Shown here: piece after piece, positions 5,373 through 14,146 of the stretch
How the letters are laid out: each line of letters opens with the position of its first letter
Numbering within the stretch: position 1 is the stretch's first letter
NCBI GenBank assembly: GCA_020050175.1
Contig: JAGVKY010000147.1
Span: 1 to 15,185, forward strand
Source of the DNA: Parachlamydiales bacterium
Lineage (GTDB): Bacteria > Chlamydiota > Chlamydiia > Chlamydiales > JAJFMK01
DNA length: 15,185 bases
Direction: 5' to 3'
Notes under the pieces: generated by a model
The model's database searches: none
What the model was told of the DNA's origin: nothing
What the model saw: only the letters and a program-made list of their open reading frames with translations
Position numbers and translations under genes: made by a program

Positions 5373-6656
5373 TTAGAAGTCGAGAACAGCTGCGAAAACG
5401 ATACCGTAGAGGGAGAGGTTCCCTGTTGGGCTGTTTGTCACAACATCGTTGAATGTTGGGGCAACTGTATTGCGGAATCTGTTGTAACCGAAGAAGACGT
5501 GGTTTTCCCAGCCCAATTTCAGTGTGAACGCATTCCGATCACAGTTCATTCTGTTTCTCCAGCGGATACCAAATTTGAGGTCGAGATTTGCGAGCAAATC
5601 ATCTAAGTCATCTTTGATATGGAGGCTATTTGGAGTTAAGCCACCTAGAGTAGGAGTAGCTGTACCTCTGCCGGCAAGAAAGGTGTTAAGTGCACCGTCA
5701 GCTTGTTGTGTTGTTCTGTACTTACCAAAGTTAAGCGACCCTGTCGCCTCGCCGTAGAAAGCAAGTCCACAACCGAAGTCAAAAGCCATGTCCAAACCAG
5801 CTAGAACACCGATGCCTTTGAAGTTGTTTTGCATACGAATTGTTTCTCTTACGCTAGCAATTTCTCCAGCAATAGGCGCTACACCAGTGATGCCAGAAGC
5901 AAATTGGTTGATGTGGTATTTTTCTTCCAAGAAGAGGGCACGAAGACCTGTGTGTGGTCTTAATGTGACACAGCGGCCAACATAAAACTCACGTGAAAAT
6001 TGAAGGTCAACTTGGTTCCAGTTTAATCTCCACTCAGACTCTAAAGCGATTTGACTTAAGTCAAATGGGCTAACAGCTTCTCTGTAGATAGAATAAGATG
6101 GAGCGAATAGTGTACCGTTTAAAGTAGCACGCCTTGTTGTTTCTACTGCTGGTGTTACCAAAAACGAGGTGTTTTCGTTATTGCAGCAGTTAGTTCTGTA
6201 GTGTGTGAAAATAGCTGAAACTTCCCAGCAGTCACATGGAAGGCGATAGCCTAAACCAACACGGAAGCCAGAATCCCAATCATAATGTGGGTGGTGGAAT
6301 CTCTCATCAATTTTTCCTGAGAAATCTGCTGTAGGTAATCCAACCGTTGTAGTCTCAACTAAAATCGGCGTTGTAATAGGTGATACACCAGAAGCACCAC
6401 CAGTTGCTCCAGGAGAAATCCCTTCTTGTACTGGCTTGAGGTAGAGGAATTCTACATCAGCGAACCAACCACAGCAGTCATTAACAAATACTGGTGGGTT
6501 GTAAGCGTAGCCAAAGCAAGGCTCAGGCATTGGGTTGCAGCATGGATCGCAAATAGGACCGCATGGCGTAATTGGTAGCAAATCTGCCTGAATTGCCGAA
6601 GCCGAAAGGACAGCGACGGCTAAGGCGCTCCAAGTTTTATTGAGGAAAGACCTCAT
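5373..6656 (-). CDS. MOMP-like cysteine-rich outer membrane porin
   Basis: The 427-residue protein is an outer membrane beta-barrel of the type abundant in environmental chlamydiae (MOMP-like/Lpg1974-like family). It starts with a signal peptide (residues 1-24, cleavage after AIQA). A cysteine-rich segment follows, with Cys at 32, 36, 39, 40, 47, 61 and 62, which fits disulfide cross-linking of the envelope in place of peptidoglycan. GWFADVEFLYLKP (63-75) is a typical first strand of this family. Alternating amphipathic strands fill the rest, and the last residue is Phe, as needed for recognition by BamA. The start at 6656 was chosen because AAGGAG lies eight bases before this ATG and the signal peptide begins there; an upstream ATG at 6680 would put this Shine-Dalgarno inside the gene. 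It is a single-gene transcript by virtue of its strong terminator. Expected role: general porin and structural surface protein. Confidence 0.88.
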   Translation of the reverse strand: MRSFLNKTWSALAVAVLSASAIQADLLPITPCGPICDPCCNPMPEPCFGYAYNPPVFVNDCCGWFADVEFLYLKPVQEGISPGATGGASGVSPITTPILVETTTVGLPTADFSGKIDERFHHPHYDWDSGFRVGLGYRLPCDCWEVSAIFTHYRTNCCNNENTSFLVTPAVETTRRATLNGTLFAPSYSIYREAVSPFDLSQIALESEWRLNWNQVDLQFSREFYVGRCVTLRPHTGLRALFLEEKYHINQFASGITGVAPIAGEIASVRETIRMQNNFKGIGVLAGLDMAFDFGCGLAFYGEATGSLNFGKYRTTQQADGALNTFLAGRGTATPTLGGLTPNSLHIKDDLDDLLANLDLKFGIRWRNRMNCDRNAFTLKLGWENHVFFGYNRFRNTVAPTFNDVVTNSPTGNLSLYGIVFAAVLDF

Positions 6657-6946
6657 CGTTTCATCTCCTTGTAGAATCAAAACTTTTAATTTCTCTCAGG
6701 AGACTCTGATGCCAAAAGATGGCTCGAGAAAACCCCTTGAGATGGATTTTTCTTGTTTAAGCTTCTTAATAATCAAGTAAGGAGATTTTACGCAATAACT
6801 TTTTCAAAAATTTTGGTTTTTGCTTGAGAAAGGCAACCACTTTTGATGCGTATTCATTTTTGACGACCTCTAATGGATAGAGATGGGTAGAGATGGATAC
6901 GAAAAGGGCTTTTGGAGGTAACGAGAAATCGTGTTAAAAAAGCTCG
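6657..6946. other. Porin upstream region without clear gene
   Basis: This AT-rich stretch of about 290 bases must hold the porin promoter and a long leader. On the minus strand TTGCGT (about 6792-6787) with TTATTA 17 bases further is a weak promoter candidate; I see no convincing consensus. Close to the right edge, 6873-6900 holds three imperfect copies of a 10-bp unit (ATGGATAGAG, ATGGGTAGAG, ATGGATACGA). A minus-strand frame running through here has no supporting features. Confidence 0.4.
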
Positions 6947-7201
6947 TTAGGAACGAGGCGGGCCCATCAAAATGGACCAAAAACCTCGAATATCTTCTTT
7001 TTTGAAGACTTTTATAAAGCAGCTCATCGAAGTTGCTGTAAGTGCTCCAGAAATGAAAGGATATTCTCCTAAAATAGCACAAAGCGAGGCTGCATAAGCG
7101 CAGAGGGCGCCGAAAAAACCCCATCCCCAAGAGACTTTACGCGTCTCAACAGAGGACGGAGAAGAAGATATTGTAGGTGGCTGCTCGGGTGTTGTCATCA
7201 T
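6947..7201 (-). CDS. Hypothetical small membrane protein
   Basis: From the ATG at 7201 the frame encodes 84 residues: a Ser/Thr/Pro-rich start (TTPEQPPTISSSPSS), two hydrophobic segments at about 25-40 (GWGFFGALCAYAASLC) and 44-58, and a short basic tail. I do not recognise the family. The frame is also open upstream to an ATG at 7282, but that extension would run across the predicted dnaK terminator hairpin, so the ATG at 7201 or 7198 is preferred. No strong Shine-Dalgarno is present. It lies between the dnaK operon and the porin gene and may be transcribed alone. Two-helix organisation is compatible with an inclusion membrane protein, but the hydrophobic stretch is short and I do not assign it. 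A competing frame (6870-7130) makes the call uncertain. Confidence 0.4.
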   Translation of the reverse strand: MMTTPEQPPTISSSPSSVETRKVSWGWGFFGALCAYAASLCAILGEYPFISGALTATSMSCFIKVFKKEDIRGFWSILMGPPRS

Positions 7202-7250
7202 GGAACGTCCACTAGTGTAGCATTCAACTTCAAAGAGAACGTTAAGATTG

Positions 7251-7272
7251 AAAAAGGGGGGTATTAATACCC
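7251..7272 (-). terminator. Probable terminator of hrcA-grpE-dnaK
   Basis: On the minus strand GGGTA and TACCC (7272-7259) form a five-pair stem with a TTAA loop, followed by CCC and five T residues. It begins about 73 bases after the dnaK stop codon. The stem is short, so termination may be incomplete, but position and U-run fit. Confidence 0.55.
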
Positions 7273-7344
7273 ATCGCCACAAATAATATTGCCTTCGGCT
7301 CCGTTATTTATTGCGATCGGGATCAACCTCCCCCTTTTTATTTC

Positions 7345-9300
7345 CTATTTCTCTTCTTTTGGATCGATAATCTCGACCTCAGCATCTTCAATGCCGTTGC
7401 CATTGGAATTAGCCGATTTTGGCTCTTCCCTTGGCTGTTCATGTGCGGCTCCATGGGAAGCTTCGCCTGGTGCCGCTTGGTGAGCTTTTGACATCGCCTC
7501 GCCAATCTTTTGCATCTCAGTCTCAAGCTCTTGCCGTGCATGACGGGTCCGCTCGACATCTTTAGCTTCGATCGCCTTTTTCAAAACATCGATCTTACTT
7601 TGGATAGCACTTGTGACCTCTTTTGGCACTTTTTCGCCATATTCCTTCAGCGCTTTTTCAGCTCTGAAAACAACGGCATCGGCCTCGTTGATCACTTCGA
7701 TCTCTTCTTTCCGTTTCTTATCTTCTTCGGCATGAGCTTCGGCGTCATTCAACATCCGCTTGATATCAGCTTCCGACAAGCCGGAACTTGCCTCAATCCG
7801 AATTTTTTGCTCTTTGCCGGTGTTCAAATCGCGTGCTGAAACATGAAGAATCCCGTCCGCATCGATATCGAAAGCCACTTCAATTTGCGGCAATCCTCTA
7901 GGAGATGGAGGAATGTCTGTTAAATCAAATCTGCCGACTTCCTTATTATCTTTTGCAAGCTTCCTTTCCCCCTGAAGAACGACAATCGTTACGGCAGGCT
8001 GGTTGTCAGACGCTGTCGAAAAGACCTGTTTTTTCTGGGTTGGGATTGTTGTGTTTCTTTCCACAAGAGGGGTCATGATGCCGCCTAATGTTTCGATACC
8101 TAATGTTAAAGGCGTCACATCAAGAAGAAGAACATCCTTGACGTCACCTTTTAAAACACCCCCCTGAATAGCAGCACCAATAGCCACCACTTCGTCTGGG
8201 TTGACCCCTTTGTGCCCTTCCTTGCCAAAGATCTCTTTCACCTTTGCTTGGACAGCTGGCATCCTAGTCATCCCTCCAACTAAGATCACCTCTCCAATCT
8301 CATCTTTAGAAAGACCAGAGTCCTTCATGGCTTTCAAGCAAGGATCCACTGTTCTATTGATAAGATCTTGAGTGAGGCTTTCGAGTTTTGCTCTGGAAAG
8401 AGTGAGTGCCAAGTGTTTAGGCCCTGACGCATCCATAGTGATAAATGGCTGGTTAATCTCTGTCGTTGTGGTGCCAGAAAGTTCCATTTTAGCTTTTTCG
8501 GCAGCATCGCGAAGCCTTTGGAGAGCCATCTTATCTTTGCTTAAATCAATACCGCTCTCTTTCTTGAAGGTGTCAAGAATCCAATGGAGAATAGCATTGT
8601 CAAAATCGTCACCTCCGAGGTGAGTATCTCCATTCGTGGCAAGCACTTCGAAGACCCCATCACCGATTTCCAAGATCGAAATATCAAACGTTCCGCCTCC
8701 TAAGTCAAAGACAGCAATTTTTTTATCCCCTTTCTCTTTATCGAGTCCATAAGCCAAAGCAGCAGCTGTTGGCTCAGGGATAATCCTTTTCACGTCAAGA
8801 CCTGCGATCCGACCAGCATCTTTTGTCGACTGTCTTTGAGAGTCGTTAAAGTAGGCAGGAACAGTAATGACAGCCTCAGTCACCTTCTCGCCAAGGTAAG
8901 CTTCTGCTGTTTCTTTCATTTTTTTCAGGACCTGAGCTGCGATCTCCTCAGGAGTGAGCATTTTTCCCTGCACTTCAAAAACAGCATTGCCGTTTTTGTC
9001 AGGGATAACTTTGAAAGGCACTGTTTTAGTTTCTGATTGAACTTCGCTGTTTTTACGCCCAATAAAACGTTTGGACGAACTAATCGTGTTTTCGCTATTC
9101 GTCACAGCCTGACGTTTAGCAGGGATGCCAACAAGGACTTCGTCTCCTTTAAAAGCAACGACTGAGGGTGTTGTTCTCGATCCCTCTGCATTAGGGATGA
9201 CTTTGGGAGTTCCTCCCTCCATTACAGCAACACAAGAGTTAGTTGTACCGAGGTCGATCCCAATGATCTTCCCTCTCTTTTTTTGTTGTTCTTCTGTCAT
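7345..9300 (-). CDS. dnaK: Chaperone DnaK (Hsp70)
   Basis: This 651-residue protein is full length. The ATPase domain shows GIDLGTTN (14-21, phosphate 1), the FDLGGGTFD phosphate-2 motif (198-206), IPEPTAAALAYG (174-185) and VGGMTRMP (341-348). The interdomain linker DVLLLDVTPL (389-398) leads into the substrate-binding domain, then a helical lid, and a variable tail ending in VEIIDPKEEK. DnaK binds unfolded polypeptides in ATP cycles driven by DnaJ and by the nucleotide exchange factor GrpE, encoded immediately upstream with a four-base ATGA overlap. It is the last gene of the CIRCE-controlled operon, so its level should rise on heat shock when HrcA releases DNA. dnaJ is not in this window. 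Confidence 0.98.
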   Translation of the reverse strand: MTEEQQKKRGKIIGIDLGTTNSCVAVMEGGTPKVIPNAEGSRTTPSVVAFKGDEVLVGIPAKRQAVTNSENTISSSKRFIGRKNSEVQSETKTVPFKVIPDKNGNAVFEVQGKMLTPEEIAAQVLKKMKETAEAYLGEKVTEAVITVPAYFNDSQRQSTKDAGRIAGLDVKRIIPEPTAAALAYGLDKEKGDKKIAVFDLGGGTFDISILEIGDGVFEVLATNGDTHLGGDDFDNAILHWILDTFKKESGIDLSKDKMALQRLRDAAEKAKMELSGTTTTEINQPFITMDASGPKHLALTLSRAKLESLTQDLINRTVDPCLKAMKDSGLSKDEIGEVILVGGMTRMPAVQAKVKEIFGKEGHKGVNPDEVVAIGAAIQGGVLKGDVKDVLLLDVTPLTLGIETLGGIMTPLVERNTTIPTQKKQVFSTASDNQPAVTIVVLQGERKLAKDNKEVGRFDLTDIPPSPRGLPQIEVAFDIDADGILHVSARDLNTGKEQKIRIEASSGLSEADIKRMLNDAEAHAEEDKKRKEEIEVINEADAVVFRAEKALKEYGEKVPKEVTSAIQSKIDVLKKAIEAKDVERTRHARQELETEMQKIGEAMSKAHQAAPGEASHGAAHEQPREEPKSANSNGNGIEDAEVEIIDPKEEK

Positions 9301-9830
9301 GATTCTTCTCTCTTTTCTTGTAATTCTTCGGGCTCTGCCCTTGCTTTGGCGACCTTTACTTTTGCGGGCCGAATGGTCTTTCCTTCCATCACATAACCTC
9401 TCTGGTACTCTTCCATGATTGTTCCAGGAGCAACATCTTCGGTCTCTTCGATGTCGACGGCATCATGTTTTTCGTGATCATAGTGATGTCCAAGCGATGA
9501 GAAAGGGGCAACTTTGTGCCGGCTTAAAATCTCTTTAAATTGCCCGAGGATCATCTCAAATCCGACGGCCCATTGCTTCACATCAGGAGAGGCGTGGGTC
9601 GCAAATTTCAATGCATTTTCGAGATGGTCAAGGGGTTCTAAAAAAGAGGTGATGGTCGAAACCTCGGCGCTTTTTATGCCTTCCATCTTGTCTTTCTGCA
9701 GCCTCTTGCGCTGATTTTCTCCATCAGCAAGAAGGCGGTAATATTTATCTTTCAGCTCATCTAGCTCCTCTTGAGGAGAAGGTGGTTGAGGGGCTGGAGG
9801 AGTGCTTGGAGGAGTCTCGTCAGCGGCCAC
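9297..9830 (-). CDS. grpE: Nucleotide exchange factor GrpE
   Basis: The 177-residue protein releases ADP from DnaK. It begins with a Pro-rich acidic tail, then a long coiled-coil dimerisation helix (about 20-55, containing YYRLLADGENQRKRLQKDKM). A region with LEPLDHLENAL (64-74) follows, and then the C-terminal beta domain with the family signature near 139-160 (MEEYQRGYVMEGKTIRPAKV). Its start overlaps the hrcA stop by 11 bases and its stop overlaps the dnaK start by four, so the three proteins are translationally coupled. Confidence 0.97.
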   Translation of the reverse strand: MAADETPPSTPPAPQPPSPQEELDELKDKYYRLLADGENQRKRLQKDKMEGIKSAEVSTITSFLEPLDHLENALKFATHASPDVKQWAVGFEMILGQFKEILSRHKVAPFSSLGHHYDHEKHDAVDIEETEDVAPGTIMEEYQRGYVMEGKTIRPAKVKVAKARAEPEELQEKREES

Positions 9831-10992
9831 GTGTGTTCCTTTTGTCTTCGATTAAAATTTTTCGAGAAGAGTGCTCTAAAAACTCCCTTTCTTCCAACCC
9901 CAAAGCGTGGGTGACTTCGCTTGGTAAACGGTAAGAAAGACGGTAGTGGTAGACAGTCTCAGTCAGTACTTCTCCTACCCGCTCAATAAACGGGAGGAGG
10001 ACAGTTAATATTTCTTTGTAATCAAACCGCAGAGGAGCCAAGAGGGCAAACGCACCGACAGGTTTATGAGCGATCCGATAAGGCATAGCAATAAGAGCCC
10101 CTTCTTCCAATCCCACTTGGATCAAATCGAGCTCCCGTCCGAGCCAAAAAGTGAGCCCCTTTTGAGTGACAGCTTCACGCAGAAGATGCCTCATTTTTCG
10201 CCCATTCTCAAAAAGACCAAGCCCATTGGATAAAAGGGCAGGATCTTGAAATTCGGGGTACCGCAAAAGGTGAGTAAACCCGCACCGAAAGATCTCCTCA
10301 TCAACAAAAGAGGTGTGTTTAACAATGTACCGGAGCATGAGCTCTTGGAAGTAACCTTCTGCAAAAACCGCCTCTTTGCCTACAATGGGACATTCCCCAA
10401 CTGGCGACCCCCTCAATTTCCAATCGAAATAGCTCTCCATCCGGAGGACTGCTTGAGAAGAAAGGCGCTCTTTTAAGGGGAGAACTTCGGAGAAAAGCTC
10501 CCCAAATTGGGTCACTAGGGCAAAAAGAATTCTCGCATGGTCGATCACAACTCCTCGAATTCTAATGAGGTAATCTTGATCGAAACGGGGAAACGAGAGG
10601 AAGAGACTTAAACCTAGCCGCTCCGAAAGCCATTCCCCTGCTTTTTGTAAAAAGGCAGACACCTCTTGCCCCTCTATTTCAAGCTCTTCCTTATTCACTA
10701 GGGAGAGAGAGGCTCTTTCAACTTCCTCATCTTCCAAAAGATTTGTGAGATATAAGCGGTAGGCTTTTTCGGTAGGAACTCTCCCTCCAGAAGCGTGATG
10801 CTGCTTAAGGTACCCCCCTTCTTCAAGGGCCGAGAAATAATTTCGAATGGTTGCAGAAGATAACTCGGCCGACGCCACCTCTTTCAAAGTGTGTGATCCG
10901 ACAGGCCGACCGCTTTTAATGTACTGCTCGACGCAGGCCATCAAAACCGCCAGCTCTCTTTGAGACTTGGGAGGACGCTTTATCGCTCGCAT
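9820..10992 (-). CDS. hrcA: Heat-shock repressor HrcA
   Basis: The 390-residue protein is the transcriptional repressor that binds CIRCE operators with help from GroEL. The N-terminal winged helix shows GRPVGSHTL (28-36), SSATIRNYFSALEEGGYL (45-62) and the wing HHASGGRVPTEKAYRLYL (65-82), all family hallmarks. The central and C-terminal parts fit the GAF-like dimerisation fold. It is longer than the roughly 340 residues usual in Bacillus, and ends in a basic tail (about 355-390), consistent with the C-terminal extension known for chlamydial HrcA. It is the first gene of the operon, 42 bases after a CIRCE element, so it represses itself together with grpE and dnaK. Confidence 0.96.
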   Translation of the reverse strand: MRAIKRPPKSQRELAVLMACVEQYIKSGRPVGSHTLKEVASAELSSATIRNYFSALEEGGYLKQHHASGGRVPTEKAYRLYLTNLLEDEEVERASLSLVNKEELEIEGQEVSAFLQKAGEWLSERLGLSLFLSFPRFDQDYLIRIRGVVIDHARILFALVTQFGELFSEVLPLKERLSSQAVLRMESYFDWKLRGSPVGECPIVGKEAVFAEGYFQELMLRYIVKHTSFVDEEIFRCGFTHLLRYPEFQDPALLSNGLGLFENGRKMRHLLREAVTQKGLTFWLGRELDLIQVGLEEGALIAMPYRIAHKPVGAFALLAPLRFDYKEILTVLLPFIERVGEVLTETVYHYRLSYRLPSEVTHALGLEEREFLEHSSRKILIEDKRNTRGR

Positions 10993-11034
10993 GTCTCTAA
11001 TTTACCTGATCGCCCCCCCTATCCGTCAACAAAT

Positions 11035-11061
11035 TTAGCACTCTTAACCAAAAAGTGCTAA
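11035..11061 (-). promoter_or_regulatory. CIRCE operator upstream of hrcA
   Basis: TTAGCACTC (11035-11043), nine bases, and AAGTGCTAA (11053-11061) match the consensus TTAGCACTC-N9-GAGTGCTAA at all but one position. It lies between the glutamate dehydrogenase stop codon and hrcA and is the expected HrcA binding site. The promoter must overlap it or the end of the upstream gene; a TTGACG hexamer at 11081-11076 on the minus strand is a candidate -35 box, but I see no matching -10 box. Confidence 0.95.
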
Positions 11062-11066
11062 ATTCT

Positions 11067-14000
11067 TTATTTGTGCGTCAAAATCTCACTCGTAACTAGA
11101 GGGAGAATATCAACAATAGAGGGCGACCAGGCAATCCCCCGACGGTAGATGGTTTCTGAGGCGAGAAGGGCAGCAATAATGGCTTTTTTATGACCCTCAG
11201 GAATTTCGGCCATCAACCTGTCTTCAAAATGACGACTAAGGGTGGGTAAACAATAGGATAAAAAAAGTTGATGCCAAGGAGAGGCCAAATCCTTCCCAAG
11301 GGAAATCGTATGGAGATATTCAAGAATCTCATACTTAAACCGGTTCATCTGATCGGAAATCCGATTGGAGATATCGGTCATATAAAGCCCTGTCTTCTGA
11401 TGCTCTCTCAAAATAAGGAGAGCTTCTTTATCAGCAGCCTCTTGCAGCCTGGCTAAAATTTCTTGGACCAGCACCTCCTTTTGCTGGATAAAAAGCTCAT
11501 CCCCTAGCGTTAAACCGGCTAAGACCTCAAAGGAGGAGCAGATCACACCTGTCTTATTAGCCGAACTGTCTTTGATAATGTAGACGCCTAATTCTTCAAG
11601 TTTTCGCCTTGCTTCGGGAGTCAGATAGAGATTTGCCCCTTCAACAATGATTTTGCTCGAGGGCTGAAGGTCATCTAAAAGAAAATCTTTCCAATTGTGT
11701 TCGTTCAAAGTTTTAGGCCGCCCGCCAGCAGTTATAAAAATATCGGCAGAAGCGCTATGGAGATTGTGCCGAAGAAGATAATTGGTCTCAGAACCCGAGA
11801 GCCACTCCTCCTCAACCTTTCTATTCCTTTTTCTCCACAGTAACGTTTGCTGGGCATAGGGACCAGCAGCTCTTTTGGTCTGTTTATCGAGCAAAAAGCC
11901 CCCATCATTCAATTTTTCTGGGGGGTAAAACCTAATCGATTGCTCGGCCAAGAAAAGCTCCTTTAAATGCGGGAGGCTTAACCCTTCAGGGTCAGAAATA
12001 GTCCCGGAAATATCAGTAAGAGCTACAACGCGGGCCGTTTTTGGATAGTCTTTTGCAAGACGAATCAAGGCATTGCCTGCCACATCGCCGTCTGGGCCGC
12101 CCGAAAGTTTGACACGAAAAATATCATTTTTAGGATCTATTCCAATGGTACGCAGAAGGTGATCCATATAGCGGATAACCCCTAAAGAGGTGACCCCATA
12201 GGCTTTGTGGTTAATCCCCGCTGCGGGCTTAGACGTAATAAAAGAACCACCTGGTCGGTAGCCGTACTTTTTACTCATCATCGCTATCCAAGAGATGATC
12301 TCATTGCTCATGTTCTCGTCTGGACCGATGTAGATGTATTCAGGTTTTTTCCAATAATCAACGATATGCTTCGCCCGAATTTTTCCATCATCTTCGCAAT
12401 TGATCAGTGTCAAAAAACTCTCGATATAGGATCTTTGTGCCGAATGGAGAAATTCGTTCCGCTGCTCTTCCCTAAAGTGAGCGACTTTATCGTTTTTTTC
12501 TTGCTCAGAGAGAGGGGTATAATCAAGCTCTCGCTTCAAAATTTCCGCTTCTGAATCAAGGCGAACAAAGGGCTGCAGGAAAATAACCCCTTTCGCTCCT
12601 CCTTCAGGAATCTCTTTGTTCTTTTTGTGCTGTGTTAAAGCAAGATTATAACATTCACTAAAGACAAAATTTTGCTCAGCTCTCACCTGATCGGGATTTT
12701 GGAGATAAACCGTTCTGACTCCCCCTCTAGCTAAATCCTTAAAACGAACATGGAAACCAAAAAAATGCATGCCCTTCATGTAAAAAATACCAAAAGGGAG
12801 CTCAGGAAATAATTTTGTCCGGTCGTAGGGGAGGCAATCTAAAATGGCAGGATCTAAACGGAAAGAAAGAGCCGTTAGATTATTTCTATAAAAATTATTT
12901 TTTAGTGTCTTTGCAATAACTTCGAAGGCGAAAGTGAGAACCATTTTTCGCATCCGATCGAGCACTTCATTACCCGTATCGAGCCTCCCCACTTCTCGTC
13001 GGGACTCTTCTCCGATCACCTCAAAACGAGCGAGATCAACATGATCGGGGCGGAACCTTGCCTTAAACGCCTCTACCAAAAGCTGAGTCAAATCGGGATG
13101 GGCGCAAAATGTCTCCAAAATAGCTTCTTGAGTAAATAAGTTGGCATCGAGCGGTAGTAAGAATTGATGGATCAAGGGCGTTAAGCCTCTCAGCAAATTC
13201 CCAAAATTTCCCGTGATGATCCCCGGATTAACCAGCATATTTTCGACCTGGTCAAAGCCTGCAAAATACTTAACCCTAGCGAGTTCCCGAAGGAAATCAG
13301 AAAGATCGGCAGCCTCCCAGGCAGCCCTGCCATCTCCGCCATGGATGCCGATCACCATCACCAAAATATTTTGCCTTTCGTAAGGACGGATATAGGTTGC
13401 ATTCACCCTTCGCATGACTAAGCCATGCCGATGGATGACCCGCGCCAACCGGTAAAGAAAATTGTACTTAGGGGCACTCCGCCAAGCCATCACAAGCTGC
13501 ATCGAAGGCTTGCCAGATTCTTTCCAATCCTCTTGATAGCGTGCAACGTATTGGCAGTTATCTCGATTTTTTGCTCGGAAAAACATGTCGGCAGCAAGAG
13601 TGACATCTTCCAGCGCAATGGACCTGACAAAGCGGCCATTCAGCGCCTCCATTAGCTCCTGAAAATCGTGATCAGAAACCTCGGGATTGCTCTCTTTGAT
13701 ATGGAGACGCATTTCGTGAATGAGGTTCTCTGGGAGAGAGGCAGTGTCATTTTTTTCCTCTAACGCTTGAGTGAAAAATACAATCCCCACTCTGATCCTA
13801 TCCTTGATCCCAGGCAAACTCTCTTTTGAAACAAAAGCTTGATAGTTTTTGATCCCAAAGCGAGAAAATTTTTCTAAGATTTTTAGATCGGCGTCAGGCC
13901 CTTCTACTGTCAAGACGATGGCTGAGCCTTTTAAGTCGATCAGACAGAAGCGGTCTTGCAGCTCAAAACCCATCAGATGGTGAGCGACTAGCATCACCTC

Positions 14001-14126
14001 TTCTTGAGACACCTCTTCGAAAAAGGGCTTTGGCATGGCCCTTTCTAACCACAAATAGAATTCCTGAAATTTGCGGCTCTCATTTTGAACCGCCTGCAAA
14101 AGATGTTCGTTTGGAGCAAGAGTCAT
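11067..14126 (-). CDS. NAD-specific glutamate dehydrogenase, 115-kDa class
   Basis: The 1019-residue enzyme oxidatively deaminates glutamate to 2-oxoglutarate and ammonium with NAD, feeding host-derived amino acids into the TCA cycle. The catalytic half carries IPEGGAKG (506-513), GGVRTVYLQNPDQ (468-480), KPAAGINHKAYGVTSLGV (633-650), SGGPDGDVAGN (675-685, nucleotide binding), VEGANLYLTPEAR (828-840) and KTGVICSSFEVLAGL (858-872). The first 400 residues or so are a regulatory region with ACT-like character, typical of the large GDH classes. Its length fits the 115-kDa class rather than the 180-kDa class of other proteobacterial types or the 50-kDa GdhA. It starts 20 bases after the metal ATPase gene and ends just before CIRCE, so it is probably co-transcribed with the ATPase, and read-through into hrcA is possible. 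Confidence 0.92.
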   Translation of the reverse strand: MTLAPNEHLLQAVQNESRKFQEFYLWLERAMPKPFFEEVSQEEVMLVAHHLMGFELQDRFCLIDLKGSAIVLTVEGPDADLKILEKFSRFGIKNYQAFVSKESLPGIKDRIRVGIVFFTQALEEKNDTASLPENLIHEMRLHIKESNPEVSDHDFQELMEALNGRFVRSIALEDVTLAADMFFRAKNRDNCQYVARYQEDWKESGKPSMQLVMAWRSAPKYNFLYRLARVIHRHGLVMRRVNATYIRPYERQNILVMVIGIHGGDGRAAWEAADLSDFLRELARVKYFAGFDQVENMLVNPGIITGNFGNLLRGLTPLIHQFLLPLDANLFTQEAILETFCAHPDLTQLLVEAFKARFRPDHVDLARFEVIGEESRREVGRLDTGNEVLDRMRKMVLTFAFEVIAKTLKNNFYRNNLTALSFRLDPAILDCLPYDRTKLFPELPFGIFYMKGMHFFGFHVRFKDLARGGVRTVYLQNPDQVRAEQNFVFSECYNLALTQHKKNKEIPEGGAKGVIFLQPFVRLDSEAEILKRELDYTPLSEQEKNDKVAHFREEQRNEFLHSAQRSYIESFLTLINCEDDGKIRAKHIVDYWKKPEYIYIGPDENMSNEIISWIAMMSKKYGYRPGGSFITSKPAAGINHKAYGVTSLGVIRYMDHLLRTIGIDPKNDIFRVKLSGGPDGDVAGNALIRLAKDYPKTARVVALTDISGTISDPEGLSLPHLKELFLAEQSIRFYPPEKLNDGGFLLDKQTKRAAGPYAQQTLLWRKRNRKVEEEWLSGSETNYLLRHNLHSASADIFITAGGRPKTLNEHNWKDFLLDDLQPSSKIIVEGANLYLTPEARRKLEELGVYIIKDSSANKTGVICSSFEVLAGLTLGDELFIQQKEVLVQEILARLQEAADKEALLILREHQKTGLYMTDISNRISDQMNRFKYEILEYLHTISLGKDLASPWHQLFLSYCLPTLSRHFEDRLMAEIPEGHKKAIIAALLASETIYRRGIAWSPSIVDILPLVTSEILTHK

Positions 14127-14146
14127 ATTTTAACTCTACGACATTT

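Noticed and set aside
6657..6680. Porin start at the upstream ATG (6680)
   Set aside because: The Shine-Dalgarno AAGGAG lies between this ATG and the one at 6656, and the signal peptide begins at the latter.
6870..7130. 86-residue minus-strand frame ending in the 10-bp repeat
   Set aside because: It overlaps the 84-residue frame, has no Shine-Dalgarno sequence, and its C terminus is made of the tandem repeat. Neither frame is certain, but the other has better membrane-protein character.
8372..8623. Plus-strand frames opposite dnaK, grpE, hrcA and glutamate dehydrogenase
   Set aside because: All lie antisense to strongly conserved coding sequence and have no recognisable motifs; they are codon-bias shadows.
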